Shown: positions 54,089-63,874, counted from the first letter of the stretch. The stretch: DNA of 64,000 nucleotides from CAWAYR01 sp050250875 (GCA_050250875.1 JBFWNV010000001.1:248001-312000), one strand, 5' to 3'. A program made the numbers and translations. Notes: generated by a model from the sequence alone, not told the origin.

Positions 54089-57028
54089 TCAGAAGCGCAG
54101 CCGGATGCCGAGCTGCGACTGGCGGGGGAAGTTCGCCGAGGTCGCGATCATGAAGTTCGGCGACTGGCGGTTGCCGGTCGGCGCCACTTCGTTCAACCGG
54201 TTGAAGATGTTGAAGAAGTCGACGAAGAAGTCGAGGCTGTCGAGCCGGCCGCCGGGCAGCGCCAGCTGGTAGCGGATCGACAGGTCGGTGGTGAACGAAC
54301 CCGGGCCGCGGATGCCGAACGGCACCGCCCGGCCCTGCGAATCCAGATCCGACAGAATCGGCCGGGTCAGGTCGTCGATGCCGCGGATCGGCCGGTCGTT
54401 GTTGTCGAGGTCGCCGTTGACGTCGCGGCCGACCGTCTCGTTGATCGGCGCGCCGCTGATGGCGCTGAGCACCGTGGCGAAGGTCAGCGTGCTCCACGGG
54501 TTCCAGCTGCCGCTGGTGGCGAGGACGTGGGTGCGGTTGGAGTTGAACTCGCCGTAATCGGCGCGCGGGTCGTTGTCGAGCCAGACGCGCCGGGCGTCGG
54601 GATTGCCGGTGCCGACGTAGTTGCTGCGCTGCAGGGTGTAGGCGACGCGGCCGCTCCACCGGTTGGCCATCCGCCTGACGACCGACACCTGGAGCGACTT
54701 GTAGTCGCCGTCGAAGGCGTCGCTGGTCTGCGACTGCAGCACGCGCAGGAAGCTGACGCCGCGAGCCTCGGCCGGGATGAGCGTGCCGGCCGGGTCGAAC
54801 GCCGCCACGCCGGGCCGGACGCCGTTCACCGGCTCGTTGATGTCGATGACGCCGAGCTGGTTACGCGAGGCGTTGGCGACGTAGTCGACCGACAGCGCCA
54901 CCTGCCCGAACAGTTCCTGGCTGACGCCGGCACTCCACGACCAGGTGTGCGGCATCTTGCGGTCGGGGCTGTCGATGCGCGGGTTGCGGTTGAAGCCGGT
55001 GCCGGCGATGACCTGGTCGCGCAGCCGGTTGAGCACCGCCTGGCCAGCCGGCGACAGCCGGGCGACGCCCGGGTTGCCGTTGATGTCGGTGATCATGTCG
55101 GGAACCAGTACAGCCGCCGCATCAGGATGGGCCGCATTGATCGAGATCGACGGGAACAGCGTCCGGACGCCGCTCTGCTGCAGCGTCAGGTCGTGCACCA
55201 CCGGCACGTAGGCGTAGAACTTGCCGACGCCGCCGCGGATGATGGTGCGGCCGTTGCCGAGCGCGTCCCAGGCGAAGCCGGCCCGCGGCGCGAAGGCGGT
55301 GTCGTGGCCGGGGGTCTGCTTGTGGTTGTCCCAGCGCAGCCCGAGGTTGAAGGTCAGGTTGCCGGTGACGCTCCACTTGTCCTCGACGAACAGGTAGCGG
55401 CGCTGGTCCTTCGACACCACCGCGTAGCCGTAGGGGTCGGGCGGCCCGACGGTGGCGTCGAACTGGAAGGGATGCGTGGAGGGATCGGCCGGGTTGTAGG
55501 GCGCGTCGGTGCGGAACTGGAAGGTGCCGGAGTCGAACGTCGAGCGCGGGTCCATGTTGTTCCAGCTGTAGCCGCCGCCGACCTTCAGGGTGTGCTCGCC
55601 GCCGAACAGGCTGGGGACGAAGTAGCTGAACGCCTGGTCGACGACGTAGGTGCGGATCACGGTGGTCGGGCCGGTGCCGCCGGTGCCGGTGATGTAGCTG
55701 GGGTGCTGGTTGCGCTGGCCGATCGAGAACGGGTCGCGGCCGTCGAAGCCGACCGCCTTGCCGTCGTCGTTGAAGAAGCCCTCGGGCGCGGTCGTCAGTT
55801 CCTCGCCGATGCGCCCGAACCGGGTCACGCTCGACAGCCGGTCGGTGAGCACGCTGGTGTAGGTGCCGGCCCACATGGTGTCGTGGTCGGCCTCCCAGAC
55901 CTTGGCGTCGGGGGTCTCGTTGTTGCTGTTGAAGCCCTCACCCTTCGAGGCGGCGTCTTCGAGCAGCCAGCGGAAGTTCAGGAAGTTCCGGTCGTTGATC
56001 TGGAGGTCGGTGCGCGCGAAGTAGTTGTTGGCGCGGACGGTGAAGAAGCCCACCTGATCCACCGCCAGCGGGGCGGCGGCGGCCGGGAAGCGCTTCTGGC
56101 CGGCGAGGTCCTCGTTGTCGCGCTCGTAGGTGAAGTAGAAGTGCATGCGGTTCCTGATGATCGGGCCGCCGAGGCCGAAGCCGGCCTGCAGCGTCCGCTC
56201 GGGCGGCTTGGGCTGGCTGTCGGGCAGGAACAGCCCGCGGGCGTTCAGGGTCTCGTCGCGGAAGTACGAGTAGACGCGGCCGCGGATGTCGTTGGTGCCG
56301 CCGCGGGTCACCATGTTGATGATGGCGCCGGCGCCGCCGCCGTATTCGGAGCTGTACTGGTTGGCCAGCACCTGGTACTCCTCGATGTTGTCGAGGACCA
56401 CCCGCACCTGGGTGCCCTGGCTGCCGCCGAGGCGGTCGTCGTTGTTGTACATCCCGTCGAGCAGGTAGACGTTCTGCTGCGACGGCGAGCCGTTGGCCAC
56501 CACCTGCCCGCCCTCGAAGGTGGACTGGGCGGGGTTGGGCGTCATCCCGGGAATGAGCTGCGTCAGGCCGGTGAAGTTGCGGAAGTTCGACGGCACTTCT
56601 TCGATCTCGCGCCGTGACAGGCTGCCGCCGATCTGGTTGCTGCTGCGCTCGACCAGCGGCGACTCGCCGGTGACGACCAGGTTCTCCTGGACGCCGGCCA
56701 CCGCCAGCTTGAGCTCCAGCGTGATGGTGCCGCCGGGCAGCAGCAGCAGTCCGGTGCGGCCGGCGCTGCCGAAGCCGGCCATGTCGACGCGGACGTCATA
56801 GGTGCCGGGCTCGAGGGCTGGAATCGAGTAGGCGCCGGTCTCGGCCGTCACCACCTCGCGGGTGAAGCCGGTGGCGGGGTTGGTCACCACGACGGTGGCG
56901 CCGGGGAGCGCGAGTCCGTCCGGATCGAGCACGCGTCCGGTGATCGATCCGCGCTGCTGCGCGAACGCCGGCGAGGACGCCGCGAGACAGACGGACAAGA
57001 CGAGCAACAGGAGCCGGGCAGCCACCAT
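54089..57028 (-). CDS. TonB-dependent receptor, Oar-like
   Basis: 979 residues, with AAGGAGG before ATG 57028. Signal peptide, then a CarboxypepD_reg domain (RGSITGRVLDPDGLALPGAT) at about 25-105, a plug domain (VTGESPLVERSSNQIGGSL) at about 115-240, and an outer-membrane beta-barrel ending in a C-terminal F (RLRF). No classical TonB box was recognised. These receptors import large oligosaccharides, peptides or metal complexes. It is first of five co-directional genes. Confidence 0.93.
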   Translation of the reverse strand: MVAARLLLLVLSVCLAASSPAFAQQRGSITGRVLDPDGLALPGATVVVTNPATGFTREVVTAETGAYSIPALEPGTYDVRVDMAGFGSAGRTGLLLLPGGTITLELKLAVAGVQENLVVTGESPLVERSSNQIGGSLSRREIEEVPSNFRNFTGLTQLIPGMTPNPAQSTFEGGQVVANGSPSQQNVYLLDGMYNNDDRLGGSQGTQVRVVLDNIEEYQVLANQYSSEYGGGAGAIINMVTRGGTNDIRGRVYSYFRDETLNARGLFLPDSQPKPPERTLQAGFGLGGPIIRNRMHFYFTYERDNEDLAGQKRFPAAAAPLAVDQVGFFTVRANNYFARTDLQINDRNFLNFRWLLEDAASKGEGFNSNNETPDAKVWEADHDTMWAGTYTSVLTDRLSSVTRFGRIGEELTTAPEGFFNDDGKAVGFDGRDPFSIGQRNQHPSYITGTGGTGPTTVIRTYVVDQAFSYFVPSLFGGEHTLKVGGGYSWNNMDPRSTFDSGTFQFRTDAPYNPADPSTHPFQFDATVGPPDPYGYAVVSKDQRRYLFVEDKWSVTGNLTFNLGLRWDNHKQTPGHDTAFAPRAGFAWDALGNGRTIIRGGVGKFYAYVPVVHDLTLQQSGVRTLFPSISINAAHPDAAAVLVPDMITDINGNPGVARLSPAGQAVLNRLRDQVIAGTGFNRNPRIDSPDRKMPHTWSWSAGVSQELFGQVALSVDYVANASRNQLGVIDINEPVNGVRPGVAAFDPAGTLIPAEARGVSFLRVLQSQTSDAFDGDYKSLQVSVVRRMANRWSGRVAYTLQRSNYVGTGNPDARRVWLDNDPRADYGEFNSNRTHVLATSGSWNPWSTLTFATVLSAISGAPINETVGRDVNGDLDNNDRPIRGIDDLTRPILSDLDSQGRAVPFGIRGPGSFTTDLSIRYQLALPGGRLDSLDFFVDFFNIFNRLNEVAPTGNRQSPNFMIATSANFPRQSQLGIRLRF

Positions 57029-57198
57029 GGGAACTCCTCCTTCTGGAGCCTTTCGATGGTCGAGAGCCTATCGGGAACCATCACGCCAGCGGTGTCAAAC
57101 CATGTCGATGGATTGTCTGCGAGTTGTCTATGGCGGTTGACTCCGGACTCGGGGCTGCCGCACCATCGGACGTTTTTTCTATACCCATGAGGTGCCCG

Positions 57199-58902
57199 AT
57201 GCCCGTCCGCGCGATCGCCCTGGCCCTGTCTACGGTTGTGCTGGCGGCATGCAGCTCGTCCGTCCCGACCCCGCCGCCGCCACCGTTCACCGTCGTCGAG
57301 GCCAGCATCGCCGACATGCAGCGGGCGATGACCGAGGGCCGGGTCACGTCGCGCCAGCTGGTCGAGCAATACCTGCTGCGCATCGCGCTCTACGAAGAGC
57401 GGGTCAACGCGACGCTGGCCGTCAACGCCCGGGCGCTCGAGGAGGCCGATCGGCTCGACGCCGAGCGGCGCGCCGGCAAGGTGCGCGGGCCGCTGCACGG
57501 CATCCCGATCGCGCTCAAGGACAACATCCACACCACCGACATGCCGACCACCGGCGGCGCGGTGGCGTTCGAGGGCTACGTCCCGCCGTACGAGGCGACG
57601 CTCACCGCGCACCTGCGCGAGGCCGGCGCCGTCATCCTCGCCAAGACGGTGCTGACCGAGCTGGCCAACTTCATCGCCCAGGGCATGCCGGGCAACTACA
57701 GCGGCCTGGGCGGCTACGGCTTGAACCCCTACGATCCGCGCCGCGATCCGCGCGCGGCCACGGGTGATGGCCGGCCGGTGGCCAACACCGGCGGCTCGAG
57801 TTCGGGCATCGGCACGGCGATGAACTTCTGGGCGGCCAACGTCGGCACCGAGACGTCGGGGTCGGTGCTCAGCCCGTCGAACCAGAACATGCTCGCGGCC
57901 ATCAAGCCGACCGTCGGCCGCATCAGCCGCTACGGTGTCATCCCGATCACCGCCGACCAGGACACCGCCGGGCCGATGGCGAAGTACGTCGCCGACGCGG
58001 CGCTGCTGCTCGGGGCGATGGAGGGCGCGTCGCCCGACCCGCACGACGCCGCCACCAGCACGTGCACCCCGCCACCGAATCGCGACTACACGGTGCACCT
58101 CAAGCGCGACGCGCTGAAGGGCGCGCGCCTCGGCATCCCGCGCGCCTTCTACTACGACCGCCTCACCGTACCGGGCGAGAAGGAGCCGCGCGGCGGGCTC
58201 AACGACACCCAGGCCAAGGCGATGGCCGAGGCGATTGCGGTCCTGAAGGCCGAGGGCGCCGAGATCGTCGATCCCGCCGACATCCCGAGCGTCGTCGCGC
58301 CCGGGGTCGCCGACAACTTCCTGGCCTGGGGCACCTGCAGCGGCACCAACGGCGCCAGGGGCAAGGACGCCAACTGCTCGGTGGTCCTCAAGTACGGCAT
58401 GAAACGCGACTTCAACCTGTGGCTGGCGACGCTGGGCGCCTCGGCGCCGGTGAAGACGCTGACCGAACTGCGTGCCTGGAACACCGCGCACGCCAGCCGC
58501 GGCGCCATCAAATACGCCCAGGCCAACCTCGACGTGTCCGACGAGATGGACGTGGCGAAGGACCGGGCCCGTTGGGAAGCCGACCGCGCCAAGGACCTGC
58601 GTCTCGGGGCCGCGACCGGCATCGACGCGGTGATGAAGGCCCACCGGCTCGACGCGATCGTCTTCCCCGGCGCCAGCGGCGCCGGCATCGCCGCCAAGCC
58701 GGGCTACCCGACGGTGATCGTGCCGTTCGCCCTGGTGGCCAACGCGCCGACGCCGCCCTTCCCCGATGGCTTCGCGGCGAAGCCGATCCCTTACGGCGTG
58801 AGCTTTTCGGGGATGGCCTGCAGTGAACCGCGGCTGATCGAACTGGCCTACGCCTTCGAGCAGGCGACGGCACGGCGGACGCCGCCGCCCGACTTCCCAT
58901 AG
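57199..58902 (+). CDS. Amidase-family lipoprotein
   Basis: 567 residues from ATG 57199, chosen because GAGG lies 7 nt upstream and the lipobox (LAACSS, C18) falls at the right place. The Ser-cisSer-Lys triad of the amidase signature family is K107 (IALKDNI), S201 (GGSSSG) and S222 (TSGSVL). It hydrolyses amides, and being lipid-anchored it acts outside the cytoplasm. Divergent from the TonB receptor, 170 nt apart. Confidence 0.9.
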   Translation: MPVRAIALALSTVVLAACSSSVPTPPPPPFTVVEASIADMQRAMTEGRVTSRQLVEQYLLRIALYEERVNATLAVNARALEEADRLDAERRAGKVRGPLHGIPIALKDNIHTTDMPTTGGAVAFEGYVPPYEATLTAHLREAGAVILAKTVLTELANFIAQGMPGNYSGLGGYGLNPYDPRRDPRAATGDGRPVANTGGSSSGIGTAMNFWAANVGTETSGSVLSPSNQNMLAAIKPTVGRISRYGVIPITADQDTAGPMAKYVADAALLLGAMEGASPDPHDAATSTCTPPPNRDYTVHLKRDALKGARLGIPRAFYYDRLTVPGEKEPRGGLNDTQAKAMAEAIAVLKAEGAEIVDPADIPSVVAPGVADNFLAWGTCSGTNGARGKDANCSVVLKYGMKRDFNLWLATLGASAPVKTLTELRAWNTAHASRGAIKYAQANLDVSDEMDVAKDRARWEADRAKDLRLGAATGIDAVMKAHRLDAIVFPGASGAGIAAKPGYPTVIVPFALVANAPTPPFPDGFAAKPIPYGVSFSGMACSEPRLIELAYAFEQATARRTPPPDFP

Positions 58903-58921
58903 CGGCTGATAAGCTCGCCCC

Positions 58922-60547
58922 GTGCCGTTCCGTTCGCTGCGGGCCCGCCTGCTGGTCGCCATCGGCGCGCTGGTCGTCTGCCTCACCGGGGCGACGCTCG
59001 CCTACGTCGGCCGTCTCGCCGGTCAGGCGGTGGCCGAACGCGTCACCGCCGATCTCGTTCGCAGCCGCGACGTGCTGACCACCGCGCAGGAGGCGCGCTA
59101 CCAGCGCCTGGCGCTCGTCGCCCGGCTGCTCGCGTCGTTCCCGGAGCTGATGGCGCTGATGGGGACCGACGCCGCGACGGTCCGCGACTTCCTCGCCGAC
59201 TACCGCGAGCGCAACGCCCGCGACGAGCTGCTGCTGGCGTTCGACGCCGGCGGCGCGGTCGTCGCCCGCAGCGACACCTTCGCGCCCCTGGCCGTGCCGG
59301 ACGCGAAGTCGGCGTGGCTCGAGCCCGCGCTCTCTGGCCAGCCGGTGTTCGGGGTGGTGATGGTGGACGGCCGGCCGCATCACATGGCGCTGGTGCCGGC
59401 CGAGGCCGGCGGCACGGTGTTCGGCTTCGTCGCCGCCGCGGCGCCGATCGACGAGCGCTGGGCCGGGGCGCTGCGCGACGCCAGCGGCCGCGAGATGGTG
59501 GTGCTCGGGCCGGGCGGCGTGGCCGGCAGCACCCTGGCCCCGGGCCGCGTGCCGTGGCGGACGCCCGCCGACGTGCCGACCGGCGCCGCCGTGCTGGCCG
59601 TCGATCTCGGGGGCGAGCGCTTCGAGGCCGTCAGCCTCGGCGACCCGCACGCGCCGGCGCTGGCGGTGGTGGCGCTCCAGTCGCTCGATCTCGCGCTGGC
59701 CCCGTATCGCAACATCCAACGCGGCCTGGTGCTGCTCGGGCTCCTGGCGGCGGCGATCGGCATCGGCGCCGGCGCCATGCTGGCGCGGTCGATCACGGCG
59801 CCGGTCGCGGCGCTGTCGGCGGCCACGCGCGAGGTGGCCCAGGGCCGCTTCGACGTCCGCCTGGAGGTGGCGGGACAGGACGAGCTCGCCCAGCTCTCGC
59901 GGGCCTTCAACCAGATGACCGCGGGCCTGCGCGAGCGCGCCGACATGCAGAAGTTCGTGTCGCAGGGCACCGTCGAGATGATCCAGCGCGGTCCCGAGCG
60001 GCCGGAGTCACGCGCCGGCACGCGGCAGGTGGTGACACTGCTCTTCTGCGACATCCGCGGGTTCACGGCGTTCGCCGAACGGCGGCCGCCGGAGGAGGCG
60101 GTGGCGGTGCTCAACGGCCACCTGCAGCGCCAGGCCGAGGTCATCGCCCGCTTCCACGGCGACGTCGACAAGTTCCTCGGCGACGGGGTGTTCGCGCACT
60201 TCACCGGCCCGGACAAGGCGCTCGACGCGATCCGCTGCGCCGTGGAGCTGCATCGCGCCAGCCGCGCCGGCGACGCGGCACTGCCGACGCTGGGCGTCGG
60301 TGTGGGCATCGCCACCGGGGAGGTGATCGTCGGCAGCGTCGGCGGCGCCGATCGCTTCGACTACACCGCCATCGGCGCGCCGGTGAACCTGGCGGCGCGG
60401 CTCTGCGCCGTGGCCGAACCCGGCGAGACCCTGATGAACGACGCGACCTTCGCTGCCGTGCGCGGGCTGGTGGCCGCCGAACCGGCGCCGCCGATCACGG
60501 TGAAGGGCTTCAGCGAGCCCGTGCACGCGTTCCGCATGCGCGCCTAG
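58922..60547 (+). CDS. Membrane-anchored adenylate/guanylate cyclase (class III)
   Basis: 541 residues from GTG 58922, 19 nt after the amidase stop. Helices near 10-30 and 265-290 enclose an extracytoplasmic sensor of about 230 residues; a HAMP domain (SITAPVAALSAATREVAQGR) follows. The class III cyclase domain (about 365-541) has FCDIRGFTAF with the metal-binding Asp, a second Asp in GDVDKFLGDGVFA and GVGIATGEVIVG. It should make cAMP or cGMP in response to an external signal. Confidence 0.92.
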   Translation: MPFRSLRARLLVAIGALVVCLTGATLAYVGRLAGQAVAERVTADLVRSRDVLTTAQEARYQRLALVARLLASFPELMALMGTDAATVRDFLADYRERNARDELLLAFDAGGAVVARSDTFAPLAVPDAKSAWLEPALSGQPVFGVVMVDGRPHHMALVPAEAGGTVFGFVAAAAPIDERWAGALRDASGREMVVLGPGGVAGSTLAPGRVPWRTPADVPTGAAVLAVDLGGERFEAVSLGDPHAPALAVVALQSLDLALAPYRNIQRGLVLLGLLAAAIGIGAGAMLARSITAPVAALSAATREVAQGRFDVRLEVAGQDELAQLSRAFNQMTAGLRERADMQKFVSQGTVEMIQRGPERPESRAGTRQVVTLLFCDIRGFTAFAERRPPEEAVAVLNGHLQRQAEVIARFHGDVDKFLGDGVFAHFTGPDKALDAIRCAVELHRASRAGDAALPTLGVGVGIATGEVIVGSVGGADRFDYTAIGAPVNLAARLCAVAEPGETLMNDATFAAVRGLVAAEPAPPITVKGFSEPVHAFRMRA

Positions 60548-60552
60548 GCGGA

Positions 60553-60607
60553 GGGGTCAGACCCCTTTCTGGCCCCGGCCTGACTTGGGGTCAGACCCCT
60601 GTCTGGC
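60553..60607. repeat. Two direct copies of a REP-like GGGGTCAGACCCC element
   Basis: The near-palindrome GGGGTCAGACCCC occurs at 60553 and 60587, each with the same following bases apart from one change (20 of 21 match), spaced 34 nt apart in the 3' region of the cyclase gene. It looks like an extragenic palindromic repeat; no RAYT transposase gene is in the window. Confidence 0.6.
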
Positions 60608-60634
60608 TGCGGATGGACATGTTGCAGGAAGTGC

Positions 60635-61306
60635 CTACTGCTGTTTGTAGGCCTCTGGCGGGTACGGCTTGCCGAACTTGTTGGCGTGCTGCACCGCGGT
60701 GAAGCCGCTCTCGTCGAGCGCCAGCGACGGGGCCGCCGTGACTCCGGCCACCGTGATGTCGGCGGTGACGGCGGCGGCGCGTTCGGAGAGTGCCGTGACC
60801 TTGTAGCGACCGGCCGGCAACTCGAGGCGGAAGGCCCCGCCGCTGCCGGCGACCGTGACCCACGGCGTGGGCACCGCCACCACCACTGCGGTCATCTGCG
60901 GGTGGATGTTGCAGAAGACCCGCACCAGGCCGGGGGTCACCAGCGTGCGGCTCTTCGAGGCGCCGCTGCGGTAGAGCCCGAGATCGAACGCGTTGCCAGG
61001 CGACAGCGAGAACACGTTGTGGAAGATGCCGTCGCTGTTGGGGAAGCGTACCGTCGTGCCGACCGGCACCGCCAGCACGCGCGGAACGAACGTCTTGTCG
61101 CGCTGTTCGATCGCCACCGGCGGCGCCGGCCGGACCGGCGCCCCGCCATCGAGCGGTTCCGCGTAGACCACCGCGGCCGCCGCCGTCGTCCCCTGCCGCA
61201 CCCGCGTCGTCACCGTCCCGCTCAGCACGTCGGCTTCCGCCGTGGTCCCGGCCGCAAGAATGCCGGCGGCCGTCAGCGTGATCCAGCGCAGCTCTGCCAG
61301 CGTCAT
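60635..61306 (-). CDS. Cupredoxin-like secreted protein
   Basis: 223 residues from ATG 61306. A signal peptide precedes a domain with HNVFS and VFCNIHPQMTA, the Cys-His-Met (with an earlier His) copper ligands of plastocyanin-type cupredoxins (about 120-165). A C-terminal carboxypeptidase-like beta module follows. It carries electrons in the periplasm. It is in an operon with the porin-like gene. Confidence 0.8.
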   Translation of the reverse strand: MTLAELRWITLTAAGILAAGTTAEADVLSGTVTTRVRQGTTAAAAVVYAEPLDGGAPVRPAPPVAIEQRDKTFVPRVLAVPVGTTVRFPNSDGIFHNVFSLSPGNAFDLGLYRSGASKSRTLVTPGLVRVFCNIHPQMTAVVVAVPTPWVTVAGSGGAFRLELPAGRYKVTALSERAAAVTADITVAGVTAAPSLALDESGFTAVQHANKFGKPYPPEAYKQQ

Positions 61307-61313
61307 TCGCACG

Positions 61314-61344
61314 CCCCAGTCCCCAGCCCCCGGTACCCAGCCCC
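61314..61344 (-). repeat. G-run array (G4 motif), copy C, at the stop codon of the porin-like gene
   Basis: On the minus strand TAG (61344-61346) is followed directly by five runs of 3-5 G with 2-4 nt spacers, nearly the same as copy B at 46960. It lies between the two operon genes. Confidence 0.6.
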
Positions 61345-62747
61345 TAGAACGTGACCGCGAACACGGCGTTGACATGATGGTTCTCGCGGTTCACCGGCAC
61401 CGGGCCGTAGCGCGTCTGCAGCCACTTGTACTCGAGCGAGACCGCCACCTCGGGGGTCAGCTGCAGGATCGTGTTGCCGAAGGCGCTGGTGTTGCGCAGC
61501 CGCCCGAACTGGCCCAGGCCGTCGGGCCGGCGATCGACCCCGGCGCCGCCGGTCAACGACAGCCGCGACGACGCGCGCAGCCGCGCTTCGATCCAGCCGC
61601 CCTCGGAGCGTCCGCGCTGCGCCACGCCGGCGCCGTAGGCGTCCATGTCGTCGGCGGTGTACGCCTCGCCGGCCAGGCCGATCCGCCCGGCCCTCGCCAG
61701 GAAGTCGACGGCGCCGGCACTCGACGCGACCAGGCCGGCGCCGAACCGGCTCCAGCCGTAATGTCCCGACGCGCCGAGATGGAACTCGCCGGCGCTGTCG
61801 GCGTCGCCGCGGTCGTAGCCGAGGTGACCCTCGACGGCGGGCCGCTCGCTGCGCTCACCGGCGCCCGCCGGCGGCGCGAACACGTAGGCCGGGCCGGCAT
61901 CGCCGACCACCGGGGCGACGATGCCCGCCTTCAGCGAAAAACCGCCCAGCGTCTGCTCGAGCCGTACCTGCGGCGCGCGCAGATAGAGGTTGCCCGATCG
62001 GAAGAACTGGGGAAACGCGAACGCCGCCAGCGAGGTCGGATCGCGGGGCGCCAGCAGCACGTGGTCCTGCCCGATCTCGATCGCCGTGCCGCCGCGCTCG
62101 AGGCGGCCGAAGGCGTAGAGCATGCGCGGCAGACCCATCACCGTGCCGGTCACGAAGCCGGGCGTGCCGCCGAGGAAGTCGAGGATGAGCGTGCCCCGCG
62201 CGGTCCAGCTGCCCACGGGGATGGCGCCGACGTCGAGGCCGACGCGGCTCTGCCGCATCGTCGTCGTCATCGACCCGCCGGCGGTCGGTCCGACCAGGTT
62301 GGGGCTCTCGAGCCAGTTGGCCTCGCCGGTGTTGTACACGGTGTTCGAGAGGATCGTGCCCGAGAGGGTGACCGGGAAACGCGAGCCCGAGCTCACCTTT
62401 TCCTGCGCGAGCTGTTCGACCTGCGACTGCAGCATCTCCACCGGTACCGACGGCGGCTGGGCGTCGGCCGGCGCCGCAGACGTCTGCGCACCGGGTCGCA
62501 GCGCCGACAGCTCGCGGCGCAACTCGGCCAGCGCCGACCGCAGCTCGGCGATCTCGTCGCGGAGCGCCTCCAGGTCGCGGGCCGTGGCCGTCGTCCCGGC
62601 GGCCGCGTGCGCCGCCGGCGGTGCGCCCGAATCGACGCCGTTCTGCCGGGCCCAGCCGGGAGACGCCCCGGCGAGGACGGCGAACGTCAGCGACGCGAGG
62701 CGGATCGAACGACGCGCGGCCGGAAGCGCTGCGAGATGGCGTGCCAT
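61344..62747 (-). CDS. Porin-like outer-membrane beta-barrel protein
   Basis: 467 residues from ATG 62747. A signal peptide (SLTFAVLAGASPGWA), a coiled-coil stretch (LEALRDEIAELRSALAELR) at about 60-85, then alternating hydrophobic beta strands ending in FAVTF, the C-terminal aromatic residue of barrel proteins. A TACAAT 6 nt before the start suggests leaderless transcription. The coiled coil is typical of outer-membrane proteins that reach toward peptidoglycan. Operon with the cupredoxin. Confidence 0.75.
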   Translation of the reverse strand: MARHLAALPAARRSIRLASLTFAVLAGASPGWARQNGVDSGAPPAAHAAAGTTATARDLEALRDEIAELRSALAELRRELSALRPGAQTSAAPADAQPPSVPVEMLQSQVEQLAQEKVSSGSRFPVTLSGTILSNTVYNTGEANWLESPNLVGPTAGGSMTTTMRQSRVGLDVGAIPVGSWTARGTLILDFLGGTPGFVTGTVMGLPRMLYAFGRLERGGTAIEIGQDHVLLAPRDPTSLAAFAFPQFFRSGNLYLRAPQVRLEQTLGGFSLKAGIVAPVVGDAGPAYVFAPPAGAGERSERPAVEGHLGYDRGDADSAGEFHLGASGHYGWSRFGAGLVASSAGAVDFLARAGRIGLAGEAYTADDMDAYGAGVAQRGRSEGGWIEARLRASSRLSLTGGAGVDRRPDGLGQFGRLRNTSAFGNTILQLTPEVAVSLEYKWLQTRYGPVPVNRENHHVNAVFAVTF

Positions 62748-62753
62748 CCGCGC

Positions 62754-62759
62754 ATTGTA
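62754..62759 (-). promoter_or_regulatory. -10-like hexamer TACAAT, 6 nt before ATG
   Basis: TACAAT-N6-ATG ahead of the porin-like gene; probable leaderless promoter. Confidence 0.5.
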
Positions 62760-62862
62760 GCGGCGCGGATCCGCCGGCGGTTCTGCCGGCCGGTAGTCGT
62801 TCGGTATGAGACGGAATTCACACCGGCCGGGCGGCGCCGGCCGGGGCGCGGGACTCGAGGCC

Positions 62863-63423
62863 TCAGCGGCCGCCCAGGAACTTGCCCAGCATGCCGGCGA
62901 CGTCGTCCATGACCGAACCGTCGCGATCGGTATCGAGCATCGGCGCGAGCATGCTCATGAGATCGCCGCCCGGCAGCCCAGCCCCCAGGCCGGTGGGCGA
63001 CGGCGCCGCGCTGGTGCGCTTGGCCATGCTCCCCATGACCATCGCCGCCACGACCGGCAGCATCTGCTTCAGGATGTCGGGCCCGACGCCGCTCGACTGC
63101 GCGGCCCGGGCCGCGACCTGCCGGCTGACGTCCTTGCTGCCGAAGATGTGGCCCAGAATTCCGTTGCCGTCGGCCTGGGTCTCGGGCCGGCCCAGGGAGG
63201 ACAGGTCGTCGAGATATCGCGCGTGGCGGCCGCCCGACAGCGCCGCGGCCAGGCTGGCGACGCCGCCGTCCTGCCGGACGTTGCGCGAGAACCCGGCGGC
63301 CAGCGCCGGGACGAGCGCCGACAGCGCGGCGGTGGTCTGGTCGTCGCCGAGGCCGAACTGGCGGCTGAGCTGCTTCACCGCGCCGCCGTCCTGCGCGGCG
63401 AGGATGGTCTCGAGCAGGTTCAT
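62863..63423 (-). CDS. DUF937 protein
   Basis: 186 residues from ATG 63423 with GGAGG upstream. Matches DUF937 (LLETILAAQDGG, then a pattern of repeated Ala/Gly helices, YidB-like). Function unknown; cytoplasmic. Confidence 0.85.
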   Translation of the reverse strand: MNLLETILAAQDGGAVKQLSRQFGLGDDQTTAALSALVPALAAGFSRNVRQDGGVASLAAALSGGRHARYLDDLSSLGRPETQADGNGILGHIFGSKDVSRQVAARAAQSSGVGPDILKQMLPVVAAMVMGSMAKRTSAAPSPTGLGAGLPGGDLMSMLAPMLDTDRDGSVMDDVAGMLGKFLGGR

Positions 63424-63470
63424 GGCATCTCCCTCCGAGTGTCGTCGGTCCAGCGCTTGGACCCCGCGTT

Positions 63471-63719
63471 TCACCGTTCCGGTGCGTCGCCCTCGTCGGT
63501 GTCCTCGCCGTCGTCGGCCAGATCGGACAGGTCCTCACCCCAGGGATTGGCCTGGGGGCCCGGCACGATGCCGGCGATGTCGGGATCGACTCCCGGGGGA
63601 GCCTCGGGCGCGTGCGCCCGGCGCTCCTTCGCCTCGGCTCGCTTCAAGGTCTTCTGCTTCGCTCGGTCTTGCCGCGCGCGCTCGCGGTCGCGCTTGCTGC
63701 GGGGACGTCCCTGAAACAT
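63471..63719 (-). CDS. Small hypothetical protein, basic N-terminus and acidic C-terminus
   Basis: 82 residues. Residues 1-35 are strongly basic (RPRSKRDRERARQDRAKQK), possibly nucleic-acid-binding; the last 25 are acidic. I recognise no family. GGAG lies upstream of ATG 63719. It precedes DUF937 by 47 nt and could share its transcript. Confidence 0.65.
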   Translation of the reverse strand: MFQGRPRSKRDRERARQDRAKQKTLKRAEAKERRAHAPEAPPGVDPDIAGIVPGPQANPWGEDLSDLADDGEDTDEGDAPER

Positions 63720-63860
63720 GCCACGCTCCAGTTTGGGGCGGCCGTCGATGGGGGGCTCGACGCCGCGGGGCCGATGCCGCAGACCGCGGCACCGCCGGGC
63801 CGATCTTATCAGTCCGGGTGACGGCGTGGGCAGCTTCGTTCCCGTCTGCCGCGCCTGAGC

Positions 63861-63866
63861 TACGAT
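63861..63866 (+). promoter_or_regulatory. -10-like hexamer TACGAT, 8 nt before GTG
   Basis: TACGAT-N8-GTG ahead of the partial gene at the window's end. Confidence 0.35.
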
Positions 63867-63874
63867 GGCGGCAC

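Noticed and set aside
60553..60607. GGGGTCAGACCCC copies as an intrinsic terminator
   Set aside because: The stem is 6 bp around one base, too tight for a hairpin loop, and no U-tract follows. A dispersed repeat explains the duplication better.
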